Below are positions 34,601 to 41,116 of a DNA stretch of 64,000 bases, in pieces. Source of the stretch: JAIQFL01 sp035295745 (GTDB taxonomy: Bacteria > Acidobacteriota > Terriglobia > Bryobacterales > Bryobacteraceae). The translations under genes and the position numbers were made by a program. The stretch is from NCBI GenBank assembly GCA_035295745.1, contig DATGIL010000039.1, forward strand, positions 1-64,000, in the 5' to 3' direction. The notes beneath the pieces are model-generated. The model was not told the origin of the DNA, ran no database searches, and saw nothing but the letters and a program-made list of their open reading frames with translations. Within the stretch, counting starts at the first letter, position 1. Each line of letters starts with the position of its first letter.

Positions 34601-35063
34601 TGTGACGTTCAGCAGCGCCGGCAGTCCGTACAAATACCTGCCGGGTGAGGGCGGTCTGAACATCGTGCCCGGCCAGACTATCAATGTGCCGAACTATTCC
34701 ATCGGTCCCAACATGTTCCCGCAGTCTGCACAGAATCCGTTCTATAACATCAACGCGTTCTCATACCCGGCCGCCTTTAGCGAGGGCAATGCGGGTAGCG
34801 GAATCGCGCGCACCGGTTGGCTGTGGTGGCCGCAATACTCCATTACGAAGACGTGGTCGTACAAGGAGAAGTACAAGGTGACGGTGCGCATGGACGCCGA
34901 CAATCTATTCCCCGAGACTCGTTGGCTCTACACTGCGAACAACACGGTGAATCTGACGAGTCCGCAGAATTTCGGCAAATTCCCGGCGACCACCGGGTAC
35001 TCGTTTAGCAACTTTTACGGCACCAACGGCACCTTGCAAGGCGTGCTCCGCATCGCCTTTTAA
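31674..35063 (+). CDS. TonB-dependent receptor, Oar-like, with N-terminal carboxypeptidase-regulatory domain (2)
   Basis: Outer-membrane receptor of 1129 residues. The ATG at 31674 is chosen for its ggaggg ribosome-binding site and because it opens a signal peptide (MRKGIFCLTALFAIASSLFC). Then come a Cna-B/CarboxypepD_reg domain (LVGTVTDSSGGVIANVAVTV, about 25-110), a plug (MSYTLDGITSKQAIG, EAQVLTTGIPAEFGHAAGG), and a barrel ending GVLRIAF. It differs clearly from receptor 1 in the barrel and is not a recent duplicate. The upstream secreted amidohydrolase may process the same substrate, though separate transcription is possible. A repeat array starts 4 bp after the stop. Confidence 0.93.
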   Translation: MRKGIFCLTALFAIASSLFCQDIRTATLVGTVTDSSGGVIANVAVTVTNVDTQVVTRGLSNAEGAYYLPFLNVGNYRLSMEAPGFKRFEHSGLVLNAGENPRIDVKLEVGAVSDTVKVTAAAPLLATDTAVVGSITTAKEIHDTPIPQSKPQHFMYYQEGAQANNDGTYHILGQPEAQMSYTLDGITSKQAIGKALGDTNTLITPPVDTLQEAQVLTTGIPAEFGHAAGGAYSLTTKSGTNDLHFSAEERYINKDWLHRQPFNQGPTNTPFEYHNFDATLSGPIVIPGLYHGKNRTFFLLGYRLDYDHETNYATVSVPTIDELNGNFSFNGLGQAIYDPKSITCSAASCANGTGYTATAFPGNIIPKSRFDPVTSKFFSLNPYNTPNLAPTFTTTGPTNDYISGNIYLSDRQAYLGKIDQTISDRQKIFVRYIWNKYRVIGSRNNILFAWRDIDNTALSFGLPEPIDERNVAAGYIFTISPTLINELQLGYQRRNDSIYPATANQGWAATLGIPGVGPQTFPGLISSGSSSFTWTANPGGASRTINEDIIFADNVTKVWGLHTIKFGYQGIRQRENDITASQPSGAFTFTSGLTGAPLTPNTGNSFATLELGAVSSANFTQLLANYLPHWFMNQFYVQDDWRIRRNLTLSIGLRYSLETPANTQYGLKSAFDPNATDPVTGLKGGITHPTGTLYNTNTHNFTPRLGLAWNFRPKFVFRGSFGMFTQDLITTLAQDEYIAQAVVQQPSGNPFPAFYLSQGPGPIAYNLVSGGTALFVGTNYSSRNTSFIDSHLKNPYSMTWSGGVQYEFRPGYLAEVTYQGSAAVHLTGSTNLNTLPWSIYNSTDTNLLNAVFANSQAYLPYTQFGTISYATNPGHSTYHAMIARMQHAFGSGFSANFLFTFSKNLVGGAGSGYQYYDWRLTKALATSDQKLQFVNQLNYDVPVGRGRRFLNHGGVVNHIVGGWTFLTIQSFRSGLPVTFSSAGSPYKYLPGEGGLNIVPGQTINVPNYSIGPNMFPQSAQNPFYNINAFSYPAAFSEGNAGSGIARTGWLWWPQYSITKTWSYKEKYKVTVRMDADNLFPETRWLYTANNTVNLTSPQNFGKFPATTGYSFSNFYGTNGTLQGVLRIAF

Positions 35064-35066
35064 GGG

Positions 35067-35425
35067 AGTGGTCCGGCTTGGCTGCGCGCCGCGACCGTGA
35101 GAAGCTGGGAAAAATCCGGACGTCGCTTGCTTACGCGCGCGGCTCGCAAGCGCACGTATCGCGCGCTTGGCTGCAACTGCGAGCCGCGACCGTGAGGGAG
35201 TGATCCGGGCTTGCCTGCGCGACGATTCGCGCGACTACAGTGAGCGTGAGTGTGCGAAGCGGGAAAAACCCGGACATCGCTTGCTGCAACTGCGAGCCGC
35301 GACCGTGAGGGAGTGGTCCGGGCTTGCCTGCGCGACGATTCGCGCGACTACAGTGAGCGTGAGTGTGCGAAGCGGGAAAAGCCCGGACATCGCTTGCTGA
35401 CGCGCGCGGCTCGCAAGCGCATCTC
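35067..35425. repeat. Dispersed tandem repeat array 2, with a 113-bp direct duplication
   Basis: Related to the array at position 1 (gagccgcgaccgtgagggag core; closing variant with CGCTTGCT and GCTCGCAAGCG at 35122-35153 and again at 35391-35421). Two copies of a 113-bp unit start at 35171 and 35284 and differ at only a few positions; each includes the extra segment gcgcgactacagtgagcgtg not present in the other arrays. The array begins 4 bp after the TonB receptor stop codon. Confidence 0.88.
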
Positions 35426-35603
35426 CCTGCCTGATCCCATCGATTTTGTAAGAGGCTTTCGGTCGACCACGGAGGCCGCAACGACCTTTGCACTTCAGGT
35501 GGAATCTGCGCCCCCAAGCTTCTCCGCGAGGGCCGCAAAGTCTCTACGCGAATTCACCCCAAACCGCCCAACCGTTCGGTCGCCGATGTATACTGTCTGT
35601 GCT
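35426..35603. other. Spacer between repeat array and the hydrolase gene
   Basis: About 180 bp with no gene seen. It ends in a TATACT box at 35589-35594, 9 nt before the hydrolase start codon. Confidence 0.4.
35589..35594 (+). promoter_or_regulatory. -10-like TATACT, near-leaderless start of the hydrolase gene
   Basis: TATACT followed by gtctgtgct (9 nt) and ATG at 35604. No Shine-Dalgarno is present, and transcription starting 6-8 nt after the box would begin within a few nt of the start codon. Confidence 0.45.
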
Positions 35604-37061
35604 ATGAAGCTATTCCGTTTCACGCGACTTTTTGTCTTCACGGCGGGACTGGCTCTGTACGCGCAGGATGCCAGCATGGTGCTCCGCACCTCCGTCACCT
35701 ACCGCACCCAGAGAAACAGCCTCCAACTCACGGACGAGCAGCGCCAGCAGGCCGATCAGTTGGCCCGCGACGCTACCCAGGCCGGCCAGGCCGGAAAGTA
35801 CGGCGATGCCATGCGGGCCTACTATCACGGGCTCGCCGTCATGCGGGGCGTTTCCTGGAGTCCCGCCTTCGAGTTCGCCTCTTCCTTGCAAGGTCATCTG
35901 GAACACGCAGTCCTCGATCCCGGCAAATCCGTCAGAGTGAAGCTGTCGCCACTATATAGCAGTACCGGAAAGCTTCAGGCGTCGTTGGTGCTCGTTCCCG
36001 CAAAGAAAGACGGGGCCACGGAGAAGACTCTCGGATCCGCTACCTTGGACGCTGCGGAAATGCCCTTCTCGCGAACCCTCGAAGTACCGCCGGACACTAC
36101 CGGCGATTACACCGTCGAGGTGCGGCTGGCAGTGGAAGGCGAAACCCCCACACCGGCAACGCGAGCGGGCCTGGTGAAGAGCCTGCCCGTCCACTTCGAA
36201 GCACTTGCTGCACCGGCCCAACGTCTCCGGGAGCGGCTCGCTAAATCCAAAAAGTCCAACGCGCTGCCGACCGCGGAGTATGCCCTGGCACTGTATGAGC
36301 GTGCCGATCGCGGCGAGGTGAATCCGTCGGTGTACCACCTGGCCGACGAATTCGCTAAGGCCAACCAGCTTCTCGACGCCATCGATGCAGGCCGCGATCC
36401 ATTCGCCGGTCACGGCGATTTCCGTAAAGCCTATCGCTCGGGCGTCGATCAGTCCTTGCAGCCGTACCGCGTCTTCATTCCCGAGGCGTATGACAAATCC
36501 AAGCCAGCCGGACTCGTGATTGCGCTTCACGGCATGGGTGGCGATGAGAATTCCATGTTCGATAGCTACAACGGCGCCATGAAGCGGGAGGCCGAACGTG
36601 TCGGCCTCATCGTGGCCTGTCCGAAGGGTCTCGATTCCGCATCCATGTATCGCGATGCGGCCGAACAGGATGTTCTGGACGTGCTCGCCCAGGTTCGCCG
36701 CGACTACAACATCGATCCGGGCCGCATCTATCTGATGGGTCATTCCATGGGCGGATATGGCACCTGGAGCATCGCCATGGCGCATCCCGATCTCTTTGCG
36801 GCGCTTGGTCCCATCTCAGGCGGCGGCAATGCTGCCGGCATGGCGAAAATCGCGCAAATTCCGGAGTACGTAGTGCATGGCGACGACGATCGTACCGTGC
36901 CGGTCACTCAATCCCGCACGATGGTCGAGGCAGGGAAGAAGGCTGGCGCGTCAATTACCTACGTCGAAGTGCCTGGCGGCAGTCACGTCAGCGTAGCGGC
37001 TCCGAACTTCGGACCCATGCTCGACTTTTTCGTGCAACAGAAGAAGTCCAAGACGGAGTAA
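35604..37061 (+). CDS. Secreted alpha/beta hydrolase (esterase/depolymerase-like)
   Basis: A 485-residue protein starting at 35604 with a Sec signal (MKLFRFTRLFVFTAGLALYAQ). The N-terminal ~260 residues are a helical/beta region with a tetratricopeptide-like stretch (ADQLARDATQAGQAGKYGD). The C-terminal half is an alpha/beta hydrolase of the PHB-depolymerase/feruloyl-esterase type: oxyanion region ALHGMGGDENSMF, nucleophile S381 in GHSMGGYG, acid in VVHGDDDRTVP, and histidine in PGGSHVSV. Substrate likely an ester of plant or polyester origin, but untested. The cupin gene starts 5 bp after the stop codon, so the two form an operon. The frame continues upstream through the repeat array without meaning. 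Confidence 0.9.
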   Translation: MKLFRFTRLFVFTAGLALYAQDASMVLRTSVTYRTQRNSLQLTDEQRQQADQLARDATQAGQAGKYGDAMRAYYHGLAVMRGVSWSPAFEFASSLQGHLEHAVLDPGKSVRVKLSPLYSSTGKLQASLVLVPAKKDGATEKTLGSATLDAAEMPFSRTLEVPPDTTGDYTVEVRLAVEGETPTPATRAGLVKSLPVHFEALAAPAQRLRERLAKSKKSNALPTAEYALALYERADRGEVNPSVYHLADEFAKANQLLDAIDAGRDPFAGHGDFRKAYRSGVDQSLQPYRVFIPEAYDKSKPAGLVIALHGMGGDENSMFDSYNGAMKREAERVGLIVACPKGLDSASMYRDAAEQDVLDVLAQVRRDYNIDPGRIYLMGHSMGGYGTWSIAMAHPDLFAALGPISGGGNAAGMAKIAQIPEYVVHGDDDRTVPVTQSRTMVEAGKKAGASITYVEVPGGSHVSVAAPNFGPMLDFFVQQKKSKTE

Positions 37062-37066
37062 ATCAC

Positions 37067-37630
37067 ATGAGGATCATTCTTCCCGCCGCGCTTGCGTTGC
37101 TAACTCTTTCCGCCGCAGTGAACGCACAGAGCCAGCACACGGCGCGCGGCACTGCGACCGATGTCACCAACGAAGATATACAGGCCACGCTAAAGAAGAC
37201 TCCCACTGCTACCGTGAGCGACCAGGCCATCCGCGTCGTCAGTATCAATGACGAGTACAACGTGGGCGTGGGCGTAGTGCATCGTTCGAAGACCACTGGC
37301 AAGGTCGCCGCCAATGGTATCGAACATAGCCAGATCACGGAGATTTACCACGTGATGGAGGGCAATGCCACGCTGGTGACGGGAGGGACGATCGAGAATC
37401 CGCGCGACTCCTCGCCGGAGAGCCAGGTGGTGAAAGTGTTGAACGGTCCGAGCACGGGCGGAGGAGCGATCCAGGGCGGCGTGAGCCGCAAAGTTGGTCC
37501 GGGGGATGTGGTCATCATCCCCCCGAATACTCCCCACTGGTTCAGCGAAATTTCTTCCGATCAGATCGTCTACCTGGTCATTCGGGTGGACCCGCACAAG
37601 GTGCTGCCTGCCGGATACGGCGCCAAATGA
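37067..37630 (+). CDS. Secreted cupin-domain protein
   Basis: A 187-residue protein with a Sec signal (MRIILPAALALLTLSAAVNAQ). The mature part is a single beta-barrel cupin: motif 1 lies around the histidine and glutamate of GIEHSQITEIYHVMEGNATLV, and motif 2 in GDVVIIPPNTPHWFSE. These usually hold a metal ion. Close relatives are uncharacterised. It is translationally close to the upstream esterase-like gene (5 bp gap) and probably shares its promoter. A repeat array begins about 30 bp after the stop. Confidence 0.9.
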   Translation: MRIILPAALALLTLSAAVNAQSQHTARGTATDVTNEDIQATLKKTPTATVSDQAIRVVSINDEYNVGVGVVHRSKTTGKVAANGIEHSQITEIYHVMEGNATLVTGGTIENPRDSSPESQVVKVLNGPSTGGGAIQGGVSRKVGPGDVVIIPPNTPHWFSEISSDQIVYLVIRVDPHKVLPAGYGAK

Positions 37631-37659
37631 CGCTAAAACGATCCACGATGCCTCGGCGC

Positions 37660-37935
37660 TAAACGCGCTCGCTACGAGCTACGACTGTAAGGGCGTGATT
37701 TTTGGAGCGATCGGGGCATCGCTTGCTTACGCGCGCGGCTCGCAACGAGCAACGACCGTGAGGGAGTGATTTCCGGACGCACGCGGCTCGCAACGAGCCA
37801 CGACCGTAAGGGAGTGATTTTCGGAGCGATTGGGCATCGCTTGCTTACGCGCGCGGCTCGCAACGAGCCACGACCGTAAGTGGAGTGATTTTGGAGTGAT
37901 CGGCTCGCAACGAGCCACGACCGTGAGGGAGTGTT
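37660..37935. repeat. Dispersed tandem repeat array 3
   Basis: At least five units with the ggctcgcaacgagcc core, at about 37666 (degenerate), 37737, 37785, 37855 and 37902, alternating long (about 70 bp) and short (47-48 bp) spacing. Long units carry the gcatcgcttgcttacg tail. The end (gagggagtgttc, then ttgcagcgaatcg) matches the end of array 4. It follows the cupin gene and precedes, convergently, a small membrane protein gene. Confidence 0.88.
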
Positions 37936-37988
37936 CTTGCCAGACGTTGCAGCGAATCGGTGGGCCCTCAACCCCAGAAACGCCGTAC

Positions 37989-38378
37989 TTAGCTGGTGTG
38001 GTGCGCCATCGACCGCGCGATCATTCCGAGTCCGCCCACCAGCAGCACCAACATCACCAGCGTGTCGAACAGCGTGGTCGGCTGAAAGTACACGTGTAAG
38101 TTGGCGATCACCCCCGCGAGGATGAAGCAGAAGCCGCCAATCGTCAGAATCCAGCCAATCGAGCTCTTTCCATTGAAGAACAAGAGACCGATGCCGAACA
38201 ACATTGGGATCAGCGTAATGCCGAAGGTGCTGGGACCATAGAATCCCCAATACGCTCCCACTACACTCACGCGATGAGCGATGAGGTAGCCGCCGATGCA
38301 GGTCATGATGAGGCCAAGCAGGAAATGGCCAAGGCCCCCAGGAGTACCTCCTACATCGCGTAGATTTCGGTCTGCCAT
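37989..38378 (-). CDS. Small four-helix membrane protein of unknown function
   Basis: About 129 residues from the ATG at 38378 (MADRNLRDVGGTPGGLGHFL); a GTG at 38414 would add 12 residues and no ribosome-binding site decides between them. Four hydrophobic segments are visible (HFLLGLIMTCIGGYLIA, FGITLIPMLFGIGLLFF, IGWILTIGGFCFILAGVIA, TLVMLVLLVGGLGMIARS). No motif identifies a function. It lies downstream of the ADOP permease on the same strand (51-bp gap) and may be co-transcribed, but similar small membrane proteins are common and need not be related. Confidence 0.75.
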   Translation of the reverse strand: MADRNLRDVGGTPGGLGHFLLGLIMTCIGGYLIAHRVSVVGAYWGFYGPSTFGITLIPMLFGIGLLFFNGKSSIGWILTIGGFCFILAGVIANLHVYFQPTTLFDTLVMLVLLVGGLGMIARSMAHHTS

Positions 38379-38429
38379 CTGTTCGAGGATATCAGACAGA
38401 CATGCCTCCAGCACGCCTGCCAGTAGTTA

Positions 38430-40919
38430 TCACTCGTACCGAAGCGCGTTCAGGGGGCTCACCTTCGATGCCTTCCTCGCCGGGAGATATCCTGCAGCCG
38501 CCGCGGTGATTGCGAGAGCCGCTGCCGCTCCGGCGACTACCACGAGATCGAACGCCTTCACTCCATAGAGCTGGCTCTGCGTCAGCCTCGAAAGAGCCAG
38601 TGCCGCCGGAATGCCCGTGCCCAGGCCGACCCCGAGAATCCACAGAAGCTCGCGCATCACCATCCCGCGAATCCGTCCCGGCGCCGCACCGAGCGCCATG
38701 CGGATTCCGATTTCGCGAGTCCGCCGCGTTACGCTATGCGCCATCACGCCGTAGAGTCCCAACATCGCCAGCACAGTCGCCAGGACGGCAAAAGCCGCGG
38801 CCAGTTGCAGCACCAGCCGTTCCGAGCGGATGTTGCGCTTCACCTGATCGTCCAACGTGCGCAGGTTCTCCGCCGGCAGATCGTGGTCGATGGACGCCAG
38901 CACCCGGCGGATCTGCGGCACTGTCTGTTCTGCCGGCAGCGCCGACCGCACGTAAAACGACAGCGAGTTGAGCTGGTCATCCTGCCTCCAGGGAACATAG
39001 AACAGCAGAGGAGGATCCTGTTTGACCGCGGAGTAGTGCGTGTTCTTGACCACCCCCACAATCTCGATCATCGTCTTTCCATCGTCCGAGAATCGCACGC
39101 CAATCGGATTGCGCCCCGGCAGAGTATTCTTTACGAACTGCTCGTTGACGATCGCCACTTTGGTGGACGAGGCGTTATCGGCTTCGGTGAACTCTCGCCC
39201 GGCGATCAGCGGAGTTCCCATTTTGCCGAAGAATCCTGGCCCGATTTCGTTGAACATCGAGTTCTTGTCGGCGCTGCCATCCTTGGGCGTCCCTTCGATG
39301 TGAACGTCGGTCCCCCAGTTGCTACCCGCGATCAACGGCACCAGCGACGCGGCAACGCCTCGCACGCCGGGGATCGCCGCGAGTTCCGTCTCGGTCCGTT
39401 CAAAAATCGAGCGGATCTGTTCCGGCTTGTAGACGTTCAGTGCGGGCGAAATCGAAAAGCCCACTACATTCTCCGTCCGAATTCCCAAATCGATTTGCAG
39501 CAGATTGACCAGACTCTTCAGGAACAGGCCCGTGGGAATCAGCAAGATCGCGGAAATCATCACCTGCGCGCAGACCAGCGCCTTGCGCACGCGCGCCGCA
39601 CCGCCGCCCGACGAGGCCTTGCCGGATTCGTCCTTCAATGTGGTTCCGAGCGACGACCGGGCGGCTTCCCACGAGGGGTACAATCCGAACAGCAGACCCG
39701 TCACGATCGAGATTCCCACGGCAAACAGCAGCACCGGCCACTCGAGCTGTGAGGTGAGTGAATAGCTGGGGGAGTCCCCGGAAAACGCGTAGAGAAGCAG
39801 CTTCAAACTTGCCGCTCCGAGAAATACGCCCGATACGCCTCCCGCTGCCGCCAGCAACAGCGCCTCAGTCAGCAGTTGCCCCATGATTTCGCCCCGCCCC
39901 GCACCCATCGCTGCGCGAATCGCGAGTTCCTTCTTGCGCTGTGCCGACCGCGCCAGCAGCAGATTCGCCGCATTCGCCATCGCAATCAGCAGCACCATCG
40001 CGGTTGCGCACATCAGAATCAGGAGTGGCGTCTTGTTGCCCTCGCGCATGGAGCTGTTGCCCTGTTGCCCGTCTTTTAGTGTGATCTTCGATTGCCGGAA
40101 GCGCGCCAGCCGCGGCTCCTTCCAATGCTCCGTCTTTGCAAGTTCCTCTCCTCGGACGTGGTACGGGCCGCTGAGCGCCGCTTCCACCTGTGCGCGAGAG
40201 CTTCCCGGCTTCATACGCGCCACCAGGTAAAGCCAGTAGTCGTCGTAGTGGTCTGTGCCGTTCCAATTCGGAGTAATCTGCGGCTTGAAGCACAATGGAA
40301 CATACGCGTCCGGATCACTGCCGAGAGTGGTCCCATTGAATCCTTTGGGCGCCACCCCGACGATCGTGAAAACCTGGCCGTTGATGCGGATCGGCTGATT
40401 GAGAACGTCTGGTTCCCCACCCAACTTGTCGTGCCAGTAGCCGTACCCCAGCACGGCCACCGCGTTACCTCCGCCGTGCCGGTCGTCTTCGGGTGACAGC
40501 ATCCGGCCGAGCAACGGGACGACTCCCAGCATCGGGAAGAACTGCCCCGACACAATCTGCACGCCGCCCGGCACCGTCTGGCTGCGGAATGCGAGGTTGG
40601 CGCTCAGGTCGCGGAAGGCCGCGAGCGCGGAGACTGACTGGGCCTGCTTCTCCAGATCGCGGAAGAACGGGTAACTGAACACGTAGTCCATGTTGCCCGA
40701 ATTGTTCGTAGAGCCGCGTCCGTTCTTGAAGTCGCCCGGCGCCGTGATCAGCACCAACTCTTCCGGCTTCTGCACCGGCAGCGAACTCAGCACCACCTGA
40801 TGGAGCAATGAGAAAATCGCCGTGTTGGCGCCCACCCCGAGTCCCAGGGAAAGAACCACTACCAAACTCAGCAGAGGCGCCTTCGCCAAACTTCGGAATG
40901 CGTAACGGATTCGGAACAT
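38430..40919 (-). CDS. ADOP-type ABC transporter permease (MacB-like)
   Basis: An 829-residue inner-membrane protein of the acidobacterial duplicated orphan permease group. It has an N-terminal membrane segment (APLLSLVVVLSLGLGVGANTA), a MacB-type periplasmic core domain (about 50-240), an FtsX module (LILMCATAMVLLIAMANAANLLL), a second periplasmic domain, and a second FtsX module at the C-terminus (ILGVGLGTGIPAALALS), ending SPLNALRYE. The usual MacB ATPase is not encoded nearby, as is normal for these orphan permeases. Export substrate unknown; peptide, lipid or antibiotic efflux or mechanotransmission are possibilities. Confidence 0.93.
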   Translation of the reverse strand: MFRIRYAFRSLAKAPLLSLVVVLSLGLGVGANTAIFSLLHQVVLSSLPVQKPEELVLITAPGDFKNGRGSTNNSGNMDYVFSYPFFRDLEKQAQSVSALAAFRDLSANLAFRSQTVPGGVQIVSGQFFPMLGVVPLLGRMLSPEDDRHGGGNAVAVLGYGYWHDKLGGEPDVLNQPIRINGQVFTIVGVAPKGFNGTTLGSDPDAYVPLCFKPQITPNWNGTDHYDDYWLYLVARMKPGSSRAQVEAALSGPYHVRGEELAKTEHWKEPRLARFRQSKITLKDGQQGNSSMREGNKTPLLILMCATAMVLLIAMANAANLLLARSAQRKKELAIRAAMGAGRGEIMGQLLTEALLLAAAGGVSGVFLGAASLKLLLYAFSGDSPSYSLTSQLEWPVLLFAVGISIVTGLLFGLYPSWEAARSSLGTTLKDESGKASSGGGAARVRKALVCAQVMISAILLIPTGLFLKSLVNLLQIDLGIRTENVVGFSISPALNVYKPEQIRSIFERTETELAAIPGVRGVAASLVPLIAGSNWGTDVHIEGTPKDGSADKNSMFNEIGPGFFGKMGTPLIAGREFTEADNASSTKVAIVNEQFVKNTLPGRNPIGVRFSDDGKTMIEIVGVVKNTHYSAVKQDPPLLFYVPWRQDDQLNSLSFYVRSALPAEQTVPQIRRVLASIDHDLPAENLRTLDDQVKRNIRSERLVLQLAAAFAVLATVLAMLGLYGVMAHSVTRRTREIGIRMALGAAPGRIRGMVMRELLWILGVGLGTGIPAALALSRLTQSQLYGVKAFDLVVVAGAAAALAITAAAAGYLPARKASKVSPLNALRYE

Positions 40920-41116
40920 AGAAGGTCTCCTGGACTAGGGTCGTGATACGATCCTACCGCAATGACTTATGACGTATGACGAAGTGCCGCGGTTAGGCGC
41001 GTAGCTGATTCGGAAGCGTCGCTGGGCATGCCTCAGCGATCAATCCGCGGGGCGCTCACACGCGACTTGAGCTAGTCCGTCTTGCGCCAACCCGCGCCTT
41101 CAGCGAACAATAGTAT

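Noticed and set aside
37672..38250. Open frame running through repeat array 3 encoding repeated SRSWLVASRA-like peptides
   Set aside because: The repeats lack stops in several frames because of their composition; no ribosome-binding site, and it runs into the real membrane protein gene in another frame.
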